Positions 33,807 to 42,582 are shown, counted from the stretch's first letter. The stretch: DNA of 64,000 nucleotides from WVYX01 sp039592335 (GCA_039592335.1 JBDHBX010000004.1:79015-143014); one strand, 5' to 3'. Notes: generated by a model from the letters alone, not told the origin. A program made the numbers and translations.

Positions 33807-34670
33807 CTAGCCCCGCCCCCCGGCCTTCTTGCGCTTTGCCTTCTTGGCGGGCGCGTGGCTGGAGCGCTTCGCCGGCTTGCGCTCCTCGGTGCCGGCGCCG
33901 CTCTTGGCGAGGCTCGCCTTGAGCGCGTCCATCAGGTCGATGATCTGGGTCTGCGGCTCCTCCACAGGAGCGGCCGTGATCTCCTCGCCCGCGATCTTCC
34001 CTTCGATCTGCTCCATCATGCGCCGCCGCACGTCGTCGCCATACTTCTGCGGCTCGAAGCTGTCGGATGCCGCCTGCTTGATGATCTGCACGGCGAGCTG
34101 GAGCTCCTCGGGCTTCACCTCGCCCTCGCCCAGCGGCACCTCGGAGAAGGCACGCAGCTCATCCGCGTAGTGCAGCTGCTCCATGACGAGGCCGTCCTCC
34201 AGCGGGCGCACCAGCACCAGGTATTGCTTGCCGCGTGCGGCGTACCGCGCCAGCGCCGAGAGGCCGGTTTCCTGCATAGCCCTGCTGAGCAACCGGTAGG
34301 CGCGCTCGCCGCCCTTGTCGGGGCCGACGTAGTAGATCTTGCTGAGGTAGAACCGCTCCACCTGATCGGCGGGCACGAACTCGGCGATCTCGATTGACTC
34401 GGTGGCCTTCTCCTCGAGGGCCTTGAGCTCGTCGCCCGTGAAGAGCACGTACTGCTCCTTGGCGAACTCGAAGCCCTTGACCATGTCCTCCTTCTCCACG
34501 AGCTGCCCGTCTTTCTTGCAGACGTACTGCTGCTTCAGCCGCGAGCCGCAGTCCTTGTGGAGCCAGTTGAAGGAGACCTTGGCCTTGGGCTCTGCGGCCG
34601 AGTAGAGCTTGATCGGGACCGAGACGAGTCCGAAGGCCACCGTGGCGGAGCCGATGGGTCGTGCAGTCAT
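33807..34670 (-). CDS. ku: Ku protein, non-homologous end joining
   Basis: A 287-residue bacterial Ku, which forms a ring homodimer on broken DNA ends and recruits LigD. The beta-barrel core (ATVAFGLVSVPIKLYSA, SFNWLHKDCGSRLKQQYVC, about 1-230) is complete. The C-terminus is an extended Lys/Ala/Arg tail (AKKAKRKKAGG) of the kind that helps DNA binding and ligase recruitment. ATG 34670 is the family-typical start (MTARPIGSATV); there is no Shine-Dalgarno sequence. A promoter is visible at 34702-34730. It is divergent from ligD, with 118 bp between starts. Confidence 0.95.
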   Translation of the reverse strand: MTARPIGSATVAFGLVSVPIKLYSAAEPKAKVSFNWLHKDCGSRLKQQYVCKKDGQLVEKEDMVKGFEFAKEQYVLFTGDELKALEEKATESIEIAEFVPADQVERFYLSKIYYVGPDKGGERAYRLLSRAMQETGLSALARYAARGKQYLVLVRPLEDGLVMEQLHYADELRAFSEVPLGEGEVKPEELQLAVQIIKQAASDSFEPQKYGDDVRRRMMEQIEGKIAGEEITAAPVEEPQTQIIDLMDALKASLAKSGAGTEERKPAKRSSHAPAKKAKRKKAGGRG

Positions 34671-34701
34671 GGGAGGCGGCACCAGCGTTGTAAGGGGCGG
34701 T

Positions 34702-34730
34702 ACTATAGAGACTTCCGGGGCCGACCGCAA
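34702..34730 (-). promoter_or_regulatory. Promoter of the ku gene
   Basis: On the minus strand TTGCGG (34730-34725) is followed after exactly 17 bp by TATAGT (34707-34702), one mismatch from the -10 consensus. Transcription would start about 25 nt before the ATG at 34670. On the opposite strand the same A+T patch reads TACTAT and could serve ligD, so the region may be a divergent promoter. Confidence 0.6.
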
Positions 34731-34788
34731 GACTCGGCCCGCATTGCACGCCCCCTCACCGGGAGACTATGATTCGCCCTCTCAGCCC

Positions 34789-37317
34789 ATGCCGAAGGCC
34801 CGCGAGCCCCAATCCGACCGCCTGAAGGCCTACCGCGAGAAGCGCTCGGCCGACCGGACCCCCGAGCCGGCCGGTGCCGTCGCGGGCCGCGCGGGGCGCC
34901 TCTTCGTGGTGCACAAGCACGCCGCCACGCGGCTGCACTACGACCTGCGACTCGAAATGGAGGGCGTGCTGGAGTCGTGGGCGGTTCCCAAAGGCCCCTC
35001 CAGGAACCCGAAGGACAAGCGCCTCGCCGTGAAGGTGGAAGATCACCCGTTGGAGTACGGCGACTTCGAGGGGGTGATCCCGGAGGGGAATTACGGTGCC
35101 GGCGCCGTGATCCTGTGGGACCGCGGCGTATGGGTCCCCATTGGCGACATCGATGAGGGGCTCGACAAGGGGAAGCTGCTATTCGAGCTGCGGGGCTACA
35201 AGCTGCGCGGCACGTGGACGCTCGTGAAGATCAAGAAGAGCGAGAAGGAGTGGCTCCTCATCAAGGAGCGCGACGCGCTGGTGGCCGAGGAGGGGGACGA
35301 GTTCCCCCAGGACTCGGTGTTGTCCGGGCTCACGGTCGAGGAGCTGGGAGCGGGTGTAGATCCGGCCGACCAGCTGCGGGCCGAACTTGCGGAGGCGGGA
35401 GCCAAGCGGAGTCCGGTGCGCGCTCCGGAGGTGAAGCCGATGCTGGCGGAGACCCGCGAGCGTCCCTTCTCGAAGCCCGGTTGGGTCTTCGAGATCAAGT
35501 ACGACGGGTATCGCATGATCGCGTCGCTGGAGGGGGGAGCCGCGCGTCTGACGACCCGCAACGGCGGCGACGCGACCGCCGCCTTTCCCGAGATCGTGCG
35601 GGCGCTGGAGGCTCTGCCGTTCGACGGTCTCGTGCTGGACGGGGAGGTGGTGGTGCACGACGATGTGGGCCTCCCCAACTTCCAGCGGCTGCAGAAGCGG
35701 GCGCGGCTCACCCGAGCCATCGACATCAGGCACGCGTCGGTGGAGCTGGCGGCCACGCTCTATCTATTCGACGTGCCCGGCGCAGAGGGGTATGACCTGC
35801 GGGCCTTCCCGCTGCTCGAGCGCAAGGCGTTGCTGCGCCGCCTGCTTCCCACCGTGGGGCCGCTACGCTACTCAGACCACATCGAGGAGCACGGGGAGCC
35901 GTTCTTCGAGGAGATCCGCAAGCTCGAGCTGGAAGGGTTGATCGCGAAGAAGGCCGACTCCCCGTACCGCAGCGGTCGCTCGCCCCACTGGGTGAAGGTG
36001 CGGGCCGAGCGGACCGGCGACTTCGTGGTCGTGGGATTCACGGCACCGAAGGGGTCGCGGGGCGGATTCGGGGCCCTGCACCTCGCGGCGTACGATGAGG
36101 GCGAGTTGATCTATGCGGGGCGCGTGGGAAGCGGCTTCGATACGAAGCAGCTGGAGGAGACCCGCGAAGCGCTGGACGCGATTCGGCGGGACGACGCACC
36201 CTGTACCAGGGCCCCCGAGGGAAGGGAGCACTCGTGGGCGGCGCCCGAGCTGGCGTGCGAGGTGCGCTATCGCGAGTGGACCGAGGACGGTCTGTTGCGG
36301 CACCCGGTGTTCCTGCGGTTCCGGGACGACAAGCCACCGCAGGAGTGCGAACTGCCGGGAAACCGGAAGCGGGAAGCGGGAGGCGACGACTTCCCAGAGG
36401 TGACGGTTCCCCGTTCCCCGTTCCCCGTTCCCCATTTGAACCTCACCAACCTCGACAAGGTGTTTTGGCCGGAAGAAGGGTACACCAAGGGCGATCTGAT
36501 CGAGTACTACCGGGCGATCGCGCCGTGGATCTTGCCGTACCTCGCGGACCGGCCGGTGGTCATGACGCGCTTCCCCGACGGAATCGATGGGAAGTCGTTC
36601 TTCCAGAAAGACGCGCCGGGGTTCGCGCCCGAGTGGATCCGCCGCGAGCGCGTGTGGAACGAGGACACCCAACGGGAGCTCAACTACTTCATCGCCGACG
36701 ATGAAGCCTCGCTGCTCTACATCATCAACCTGGGATCCATCCCGCTCCACCTCTGGGCCAGTCGCTCCGGCGCCCTCGAGCGCCCCGACTGGTGCATCCT
36801 CGACGTGGACCCCAAGGAGGCCCCGTTCGGGCATGTGGTGCGGATTGCGCGGGTCCTCCACCGGCTGTGCGAAGAGATCGAGCTGCCCAACTTCGTGAAG
36901 ACGAGCGGCAAGTCGGGACTGCACGTCCTGATGCCACTGGGTCGGCAGGTCACGCACGAGCAGTCCCGCACGCTGGGCGAGCTGCTCGCGCGCGTGGCGG
37001 TAGCCGAGCTGCCCGACATGGCGACCATCGCCCGGCTCCCGGCGCAGCGTGAAGGCAAAGTCTACGTCGACTATCTGCAGAACGGGCACGGCAAGCTGCT
37101 GGTCGCGCCGTTCTGCGTGCGCCCGTACCCTGGGGCGCTCGTGTCCATGCCGCTCCGCTGGCGCGAGGTGAACGCCAAGCTCGACATGCGGAAGCACACG
37201 ATCCGCACCGCCGCGGCGCGGATGAAGCGGCTGGGGGACGATCCGCTCAAGCCGGTGCTGGAGCTGAAGCCGGACCTGGGAGCGGTGCTGGGAAGTCTGC
37301 AGGAGCGGCTGCGATGA
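34789..37317 (+). CDS. ligD: ATP-dependent DNA ligase D (three-domain)
   Basis: An 842-residue LigD that processes and seals double-strand breaks with Ku. Order: 3'-phosphoesterase (about 38-160; FVVHKHAATRLHYDLRLEME, WAVPKGPS), ATP-dependent ligase (about 215-520; adenylated K237 in EIKYDGYR, then an OB fold) and primase-like polymerase (about 550-842; LDKVFWPEEGYTKGDLI, YCIL-type DVDPKEAPF metal site). The linker at residues 523-549 is encoded by an inverted array of 7-bp repeats (see separate entry). The start is ATG 34789; an open frame upstream runs through the divergent promoter. The stop overlaps the hydrolase start (ATGA). Confidence 0.95.
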   Translation: MPKAREPQSDRLKAYREKRSADRTPEPAGAVAGRAGRLFVVHKHAATRLHYDLRLEMEGVLESWAVPKGPSRNPKDKRLAVKVEDHPLEYGDFEGVIPEGNYGAGAVILWDRGVWVPIGDIDEGLDKGKLLFELRGYKLRGTWTLVKIKKSEKEWLLIKERDALVAEEGDEFPQDSVLSGLTVEELGAGVDPADQLRAELAEAGAKRSPVRAPEVKPMLAETRERPFSKPGWVFEIKYDGYRMIASLEGGAARLTTRNGGDATAAFPEIVRALEALPFDGLVLDGEVVVHDDVGLPNFQRLQKRARLTRAIDIRHASVELAATLYLFDVPGAEGYDLRAFPLLERKALLRRLLPTVGPLRYSDHIEEHGEPFFEEIRKLELEGLIAKKADSPYRSGRSPHWVKVRAERTGDFVVVGFTAPKGSRGGFGALHLAAYDEGELIYAGRVGSGFDTKQLEETREALDAIRRDDAPCTRAPEGREHSWAAPELACEVRYREWTEDGLLRHPVFLRFRDDKPPQECELPGNRKREAGGDDFPEVTVPRSPFPVPHLNLTNLDKVFWPEEGYTKGDLIEYYRAIAPWILPYLADRPVVMTRFPDGIDGKSFFQKDAPGFAPEWIRRERVWNEDTQRELNYFIADDEASLLYIINLGSIPLHLWASRSGALERPDWCILDVDPKEAPFGHVVRIARVLHRLCEEIELPNFVKTSGKSGLHVLMPLGRQVTHEQSRTLGELLARVAVAELPDMATIARLPAQREGKVYVDYLQNGHGKLLVAPFCVRPYPGALVSMPLRWREVNAKLDMRKHTIRTAAARMKRLGDDPLKPVLELKPDLGAVLGSLQERLR
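36357..36433. repeat. Inverted array of 7-bp repeats inside ligD
   Basis: The left arm is four degenerate heptamers, GGGAAAC, CGGAAGC, GGGAAGC, GGGAGGC (36357-36384). After a 21-bp spacer, the right arm is four perfect GTTCCCC units (36406-36433), the reverse complement of GGGGAAC. The arms can pair as a hairpin. The array encodes a Pro/Arg-rich linker between ligase and polymerase domains. Because 7 is not a multiple of 3, loss or gain of one unit would shift the frame. Confidence 0.8.
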
Positions 37318-37979
37318 GCGAAGACGTGCGGTTCGAGGTGCCCGGTGCCGGAGTGGTCTCCGGGCTGATGACGCGACCCGCATTGGCGCAGACGCTCTAT
37401 GTTCTCGCCCACGGCGCCGGCGCCGGGATGCGCCATCCGTTCCTGGAGGGGGTGGCCCGGTCGCTGGCCGGCCGGGGGGTCGCGACCTTCCGCTACCAGT
37501 TTCCCTATATGGAGCGGGGGAAGAAGCGACCCGACTCCCCAGGCGTCGCCCAGACGACGGTGCGGGCTGCGGCCCTGGCGGCGACTGAGGCGGCTCCGGA
37601 CCTGCCCGTGATAGCGGGAGGCAAGTCGTTCGGCGGCCGCATGACCTCGAGCGCGCAGGCCGAGGAGCCCCTGCCAGGCGTCCGTGGCTTGGCGTTTCTG
37701 GGCTTCCCGCTGCATCCTCCGGGAAAGCCGGGGCGGGAACGGGCCGCCCACTTGCGAGACGTGTACGTCCCCATGCTGTTCCTTCAGGGTACGCGGGATC
37801 CATTCGCGCGGCTCGACCTGTTGCGCCCAGTCGTCGCCGAGCTCGATGACCGCGCGACGTTGCACGTGGTCGAGGGAGGGGACCACTCGTTCAAGGTCCC
37901 GAAGCGCTCCGGACGCACGGAGGACGACGTACGGGACGAGCTGACCGGGGCGATCGCCGCCTGGGCCGCCACGCCGTGA
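37314..37979 (+). CDS. Alpha/beta hydrolase, dienelactone-hydrolase/TEX30-like
   Basis: A 221-residue cytoplasmic alpha/beta hydrolase. It has the oxyanion-region motif LAHGAGAGMRHPF, the nucleophile in GGKSFGGRM (Ser), the acid in LQGTRDPFA (Asp) and the base in EGGDHSFK (His). This pattern matches the TEX30/KANL3-type hydrolases, whose substrates are poorly known. The start overlaps the ligD stop by 4 nt, and GGAG lies upstream, so it is translated with ligD. A repair role is not implied by the fold. Confidence 0.88.
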   Translation: MSEDVRFEVPGAGVVSGLMTRPALAQTLYVLAHGAGAGMRHPFLEGVARSLAGRGVATFRYQFPYMERGKKRPDSPGVAQTTVRAAALAATEAAPDLPVIAGGKSFGGRMTSSAQAEEPLPGVRGLAFLGFPLHPPGKPGRERAAHLRDVYVPMLFLQGTRDPFARLDLLRPVVAELDDRATLHVVEGGDHSFKVPKRSGRTEDDVRDELTGAIAAWAATP

Positions 37980-37986
37980 GGTACCG

Positions 37987-38397
37987 ATGCCGAGCTACTG
38001 GATCCTGAAGACCGAGCCGACCACCTACAGTTACGGCGACCTGGCCGGAGAGAAGCGCACCAGGTGGGACGGGGTGAAGAACAACCTCGCGCTCAAGCAC
38101 ATCCGCACCATGCAGGCGGGCGATGCGGTGCTGATCTATCACTCGGGGAAGGAGAAGTCGCTGGTGGGACAGGCGAGGGTCACCTCGAAGCCCTACGCCG
38201 ATCCGGACGCCGGCGATCCCAAGCTGGTGGTCGTCGACATCGAGGCGGCAGGTGCCTTGCCGCGGCCGGTGACCTTGAAGGAGATCAAGGCGGACGAGGC
38301 CTTGGCCGAGCTGGCCCTGGTGCGCATGCCGCGGCTCTCGGTGGTGCCGGCGACGGCCGCGCAGTGGAAGCGAATGCTGCAGCTGGCGGGCCGTTAG
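37987..38397 (+). CDS. EVE-domain (PUA-like) protein
   Basis: A 136-residue single-domain EVE protein (YWILKTEPTTYSYGDL; WDGVKNNLALKHIRTMQAGD; YHSGKEKSLVGQARV). The EVE fold resembles PUA and YTH domains and binds modified bases in DNA or RNA; bacterial copies often sit near restriction or repair genes. It lies 7 nt after the hydrolase in the ligD transcript. The stop overlaps the convergent DUF72 gene by 4 nt. Confidence 0.93.
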   Translation: MPSYWILKTEPTTYSYGDLAGEKRTRWDGVKNNLALKHIRTMQAGDAVLIYHSGKEKSLVGQARVTSKPYADPDAGDPKLVVVDIEAAGALPRPVTLKEIKADEALAELALVRMPRLSVVPATAAQWKRMLQLAGR

Positions 38398-39098
38398 CCC
38401 GTCGCGCGTACCGCCTCCTGGAATCGCCGGGCGAGTGCCGGGCCCGCACCCGCGTCTTCGTGTTTGAAGAAGACAAAGGCCTCCTCCCACGGCTGTGCTG
38501 CGACCCGCTCGGTCCAGCTCGCCAGCTCCTTGTCGTCGTACGCTTCCCGCCGCAGGCGGAGGTACCCCCGCGAGCCGGTCGTGACGAAGGGGGTCTCGCC
38601 GTCCTCCGTATCCGCCACACATAGGGCCACGTCGCGCGCGCGCAGCGCCTCGTACACCTCGTCGTCGAACCACGAGGCGTTGCGGAACTCGAAGGCCGCC
38701 GGCCAACGGTTGGGCAGGAGTGTGAGGAACGCTTGCAGTCGATCGAGGTCCTTCTTGAGGTTGGGCGGCAGCTGGAACAGAGTGGGCCCCAGCTTGTCGC
38801 CCAGCACCGAAGCGTTCCGCAGCAGGTACGCGAGCGGGTCGCCCGCATCCTTGAGCCGGTGCTGATGCGTGATGCGGCGCGAGGCCTTGAGGACGAAGCG
38901 GAAGCCCTCCGGGACTTGCTCCGACCACTGTACCAGCACCTTCTCGGACGGCAGGCGGTAGAACGTGCTGTTGATCTCCACCGTCTCGAATTGCTCCCCG
39001 TAGAAGCGCAGCATCTGGTCGTTGGCGAGCTTCTCGGGGTAGAAGCTGCTCTTCCATTCCTTGTAGGAGTAGCCGCTCGTTCCAGCCAGCACCCGCAT
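38394..39098 (-). CDS. DUF72 (YecE-like) TIM-barrel protein
   Basis: A 234-residue DUF72 protein, spanning nearly the whole family length: VLAGTSGYSYKEWKSSFYPEKL at the N-terminus (opening signature), FETVEINSTFYRLPS, FRFVLKASRRITH, LGPTLFQLPPNLKKD and FEFRNASWFDDEV. The family is a TIM barrel of unknown activity with a conserved acidic pocket. ATG at 39098. It converges on the EVE gene with a 4-nt overlap and faces away from the gene at 39284. Confidence 0.93.
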   Translation of the reverse strand: MRVLAGTSGYSYKEWKSSFYPEKLANDQMLRFYGEQFETVEINSTFYRLPSEKVLVQWSEQVPEGFRFVLKASRRITHQHRLKDAGDPLAYLLRNASVLGDKLGPTLFQLPPNLKKDLDRLQAFLTLLPNRWPAAFEFRNASWFDDEVYEALRARDVALCVADTEDGETPFVTTGSRGYLRLRREAYDDKELASWTERVAAQPWEEAFVFFKHEDAGAGPALARRFQEAVRATG

Positions 39099-39283
39099 CG
39101 CGACCTCGACCGATTCGGTGGAACGGCAATTCTCGGTCGTGCCGCGACCGGGCGCAAGGCCGTACCGCTCGCCGATGTCTGGAATGGGGTGGGGCAGCGC
39201 CCTATCTTCGGCGCACGGATCTGGGGGGCGCTGCGCCGCTGGGGCGCCCCCACACGAGGCCCGGTGGGGAAGGGACGAATGAG

Positions 39284-40969
39284 ATGGCGAACCGTGCGAC
39301 GTTGCTGCTCAGACGGCTCGAGCGGCTGAAGGACACATTCGGTGGCGATGTCGCCGGGCGGCGGCTCGGGCTGCTCCGGGAGCTGGCCCGGCGGCGTCTC
39401 GGCAGCGCGAAGGCCGTATCCCGTTTGCACGAGGTACTGTGCCTCGCTCGCGCCTACCCCGACGGCCCGGAGGTGCTGGCGCAGGTCGAGCAGATGCTGG
39501 CGGGGTTTGCCTCCCGTGGCGACCTCAAGCGTTCCCGCGTGGAGCTCGAGGACTCGGGCATTGCCGGCACGGCCATCAACTACGCGTTCTACTGGTTCAC
39601 GGCCGAGTGGCTCGCGCAACAGTGGCCCGGGCAGCTCTCCATCGATTGGGAGGCATTCGAGAACGCCGAGCGGCTTCCCGAGCTGCTCCATCTGTTGCTC
39701 CCCTACACCGAGACCCTCGCCGTGGACGAGCTCGACTACGAGCCCGCCGAGTGGATCGAGCAGCTCAAGGGACCCGACGAGAGCGACGCGGCTTTTCTGA
39801 TTCGTCGCTTCGCCGAGCTGCAGAGCGATGCCTTCGGACGGGAGGAGAGCTTCGAGGCGCTCGACGTGCCGCTCCGCATCGTGCCCGGGGACGATACACC
39901 GTCGCGCACGCACGCGAAGTATCCACGCGTGCCGGTGTGGTACCAGACCACTCCGATCAGGAGTGGCCGGCCCGACCTGCGCCGGGAGATGCTGTGCCCG
40001 CCGCTGGCGGTGCGTGCCCTGAGCCCCGGCCACGGGCAGGAGCTCGTCGACTTGGCGCGGCAGGCGATGGTCACGCGCAGCCGCGACCTCGACATCTTCG
40101 TGCACGCCGACAAGCGGGACGCCCGGCTCATCGACTGCGGTGAGGGTCTGCAGTTCGCCTGCTTCGGCGCCGTCCCGGAGCGGCGGTTAATGCTCGACGC
40201 GGTGTACGGGTTCCTCACCCTGAAGAACGGCGTACCCATTGGCTACGTGCTCATCAGCGCGCTCTTCAACTCGGCCGAAGTGGCGTACAACGTGTTCGAG
40301 ACCTACCGAGGCGGGGAGTCGGCGTACATCTACGGGCGGGTACTGGCGGCGACGCGCCACCTGTTCGGCGTCGATACGATCACCGTCCCGCCGTATCAAC
40401 TGGGCCACGAGAATCTCGAGGGGCTGGAGTCGGGGGCCTGGTGGTTCTACTACAAGCTGGGCTTCCGCCCGCACGCCGCCGCGGTACGCCGGCTGCTGCG
40501 CAAGGAGCTCGCCCGTATGAAGCGCAACCCGCGGCATCGTTCCAGCATCGCGACGCTCAACGAGCTCTCCTCGGTGAATATGTACCTCTACCTGGCGAAG
40601 CCGCGCGCCGACGTGCGCGGCCGTATCTCGCTGGGGAACATCGGCTCCCGTGTCTCCCGCTACCTGGCCGATCGGTTCGGTGCGGAGCGGGAGCGGGGGG
40701 TGCGCACGTGTGCGGAGGAGGCGGCGCGGTTGCTCGGGGTACGTTCGTTCCGCCGCCTCTCTGCGGGGCAGCGGCTCTGGTGGGAGCGCTGGAGTCCGCT
40801 GATCATGGCACTCCCGGGGGTGGCGCGATGGAGCAGTGCCAACCGGCGTGCCCTGGCCGATGTCGTCCGAGCGAAGGGGGGGCGGCGCGAGTCGCAGTTC
40901 GTGTCACTGTTCGACGGGCATCGGCGGCTGCGCTCGGCGGTCCTGGCGCTGGCCCGTGAGGAGGGCTGA
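39284..40969 (+). CDS. Hypothetical protein with GNAT-like segment
   Basis: A 561-residue soluble protein I cannot assign. The N-terminal 200 residues are mainly helical (LLRRLERLKDTFGG, RLGLLRELARRRLG). The middle (about 245-420) contains strands and helices ending in LESGAWWFYYKLGFRPH, which resembles the C-terminal signature of GNAT acetyltransferases, where a Tyr before a loop acts in catalysis. The C-terminal 140 residues are basic and helical. ATG at 39284, after GGGAAGGGA about 5-10 nt upstream. A TATCTT -10-like hexamer is at 39203-39208. No genes nearby suggest a pathway. Confidence 0.75.
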   Translation: MANRATLLLRRLERLKDTFGGDVAGRRLGLLRELARRRLGSAKAVSRLHEVLCLARAYPDGPEVLAQVEQMLAGFASRGDLKRSRVELEDSGIAGTAINYAFYWFTAEWLAQQWPGQLSIDWEAFENAERLPELLHLLLPYTETLAVDELDYEPAEWIEQLKGPDESDAAFLIRRFAELQSDAFGREESFEALDVPLRIVPGDDTPSRTHAKYPRVPVWYQTTPIRSGRPDLRREMLCPPLAVRALSPGHGQELVDLARQAMVTRSRDLDIFVHADKRDARLIDCGEGLQFACFGAVPERRLMLDAVYGFLTLKNGVPIGYVLISALFNSAEVAYNVFETYRGGESAYIYGRVLAATRHLFGVDTITVPPYQLGHENLEGLESGAWWFYYKLGFRPHAAAVRRLLRKELARMKRNPRHRSSIATLNELSSVNMYLYLAKPRADVRGRISLGNIGSRVSRYLADRFGAERERGVRTCAEEAARLLGVRSFRRLSAGQRLWWERWSPLIMALPGVARWSSANRRALADVVRAKGGRRESQFVSLFDGHRRLRSAVLALAREEG

Positions 40970-41046
40970 TCCGCTGGATTTCCGTCGGGGGTGGGCGATC
41001 GGCTAGATTTCGGGCCCTGCCGAGGCAGCCTGAAGGAGCGTGCGTG

Positions 41047-41532
41047 ATGATCGGATGCACGGCGACCCGGTCGGTCGTCATTGCCCTGGCCTCGTCCCTG
41101 ATGGCCGGGGTGGCGCGGTCGCAGGAGCCGGCGCTCGACGCCCAGGTGATCGATACGCGGGCGAACGAGATGTACGACCAGATCATGAGCCCGTTCTGCC
41201 CGGGCCGCACGCTCGCCAACTGCCCGTCGCCTCAGGCGGCGACCATGCGCGAGCGGGTCAAGCAACAGCTGGCGGCCGGGATGTCGGAAGACGAGATTGT
41301 CGATTCGCTCTACGGGATCTACGGTGAGATCATTCTGGGGGCGCCGCGGGCGGAGGGTATCGGGATCCTGGCCTGGGTGATGCCGGGCGTGTTCCTGCTG
41401 GTCGGCGTGGCGCTGCTGGTCCGCTGGCTGCGCTCGACCGAGCATCGGGCGTCCGCCGCGGCGCCGACCGGCGTGCCCGGATTGGCGCCTGACGAGCAGG
41501 CGCGGCTCGACGCCGAGCTATCCGAGCTGTAA
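41047..41532 (+). CDS. CcmH-family cytochrome c biogenesis protein
   Basis: A 161-residue membrane protein of the CcmH/CycL family, which reduces apocytochrome thiols before haem attachment. A signal peptide (VVIALASSLMAGVARSQ) precedes the helical thiol domain and one C-terminal membrane helix (about 100-122; GILAWVMPGVFLLVGVALLV). The usual LRCxxCQ motif is replaced by SPFCPGRTLANCPSPQ, a CX7C variant. ATG 41047 lies 8 nt after GGAG (41035-41038); a GTG three bases earlier is possible. No other ccm genes are nearby; two c-type cytochromes are encoded 6-12 kb downstream. Confidence 0.85.
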   Translation: MIGCTATRSVVIALASSLMAGVARSQEPALDAQVIDTRANEMYDQIMSPFCPGRTLANCPSPQAATMRERVKQQLAAGMSEDEIVDSLYGIYGEIILGAPRAEGIGILAWVMPGVFLLVGVALLVRWLRSTEHRASAAAPTGVPGLAPDEQARLDAELSEL

Positions 41533-41589
41533 ACCCAACCGGTAGTCGCCGACCCCGTGCCCGGCGAAGAGCCGGGGAGGAGGAACCGT

Positions 41590-42582
41590 ATGTCCGTGTT
41601 GCCAAGGCGCGCAGCGGCCGCAGTGCTCATTGGCACGATGGTCGCGCTCGGTGCCCTCGCACCGGTGAACGCGCAGGCGCAGAAGCTGCTCGTGGTCAAC
41701 AAGAGCGGCAACACGCTGTCGATCGTGGATCCGGCGAGTCGTGCCCAGATGGCCGTGATCGAGACCGGATTTGCGCCTCACGAGGTCGCCGTGTCATTGG
41801 ATGGTCGGTTCGCCTATGTGAGCGATTACGGCAACGCCGAGCGTCCGGGCAGCACCATCACCGTGGTCGATGTCGCCCAGGCCAAGTCGCTGGCAACCAT
41901 CTCCCTCGGCTCGCATACCCGGCCGCACGGCATCACGGTGGCCTCTGACGGCACCGTGTGGGTCACGACGGAGGGCTCGGCGCACGTGCTGCAGGTGGAT
42001 CCCACCGAGGGTCGTGTGGTGCAGGCGATCGAGACCGGACAGCGCGTGACCCACATGGTCGTGGTGGCCGAGGGCGCGAGCCGCGCCTACACCGCCAACA
42101 TCGGCAGCGGCAACGTCACGGCGGTGGACGCCGTGGCTGGCGCGGTGCTGCGGCAGATCGAGACCGGCGCTGGCGCCGAGGGGATCGACGTGTCGCCGGA
42201 CGGGCGTACGGTCTACGTCACCAATCGGGCGGCCGGCACGTTGTCGGAGATCGACGTGGCGAGCAACGAGGTGCGCCGCACCCTGGAGGTGGGCGATTTC
42301 CCGATTCGCGTGAAGGTGCGGCCCGACGGCGGCGAGGCGCTGGTGTCCAACGCGCGGGGCCGCGAAGTGGTCGCGGTGGACCTCGAGCAGTGGGTGGTGC
42401 TGCGGCGACTCGGGGTGGGCGCCATGCCGGTCGGGATTCTCATCACGCCCGATAACCGCACGGCGTACGTCGCCAATACCGGCGACGACAAGATTTCGGT
42501 GATCGATCTCGTCGAGTGGAAGCTGGACGGGGAGATCGTGGCCGGCGACGAGCCGGACGGGATGGCCTGGGTGCGCGAGTAG
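41590..42582 (+). CDS. Exported YVTN-type beta-propeller protein
   Basis: A 330-residue exported protein. ATG at 41590 follows GGAGGAGG (41576-41583), and a signal peptide ends near VNAQAQK (about residue 30). Seven YVTN-type blades repeat the motif xxAYVTN/VANxxxxTVSVID: FAYVSDYG, RAYTANIGSGNV, TVYVTNRAAGT, TAYVANTGDD. Such propellers bind proteins or metals in the periplasm, often on surface layers or with redox enzymes. There is no catalytic motif. It lies 57 nt after CcmH; the APC permease gene follows within 40 nt. Confidence 0.9.
   Translation: MSVLPRRAAAAVLIGTMVALGALAPVNAQAQKLLVVNKSGNTLSIVDPASRAQMAVIETGFAPHEVAVSLDGRFAYVSDYGNAERPGSTITVVDVAQAKSLATISLGSHTRPHGITVASDGTVWVTTEGSAHVLQVDPTEGRVVQAIETGQRVTHMVVVAEGASRAYTANIGSGNVTAVDAVAGAVLRQIETGAGAEGIDVSPDGRTVYVTNRAAGTLSEIDVASNEVRRTLEVGDFPIRVKVRPDGGEALVSNARGREVVAVDLEQWVVLRRLGVGAMPVGILITPDNRTAYVANTGDDKISVIDLVEWKLDGEIVAGDEPDGMAWVRE

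Noticed and set aside
36357..36433. A CRISPR-like array.
   Set aside because: Units are 7 bp with no spacers between them and lie within a coding frame; no cas genes are present.
35872..37803. A 643-codon minus-strand open frame opposite ligD.
   Set aside because: Antisense to a clear LigD; no domain; typical GC-rich shadow.
38285..40105. A 606-codon minus-strand open frame spanning the DUF72 gene and the start of the next gene.
   Set aside because: It overlaps two supported genes in other frames and its composition (Arg, Pro, Ala, Ser) is that of a shadow frame.
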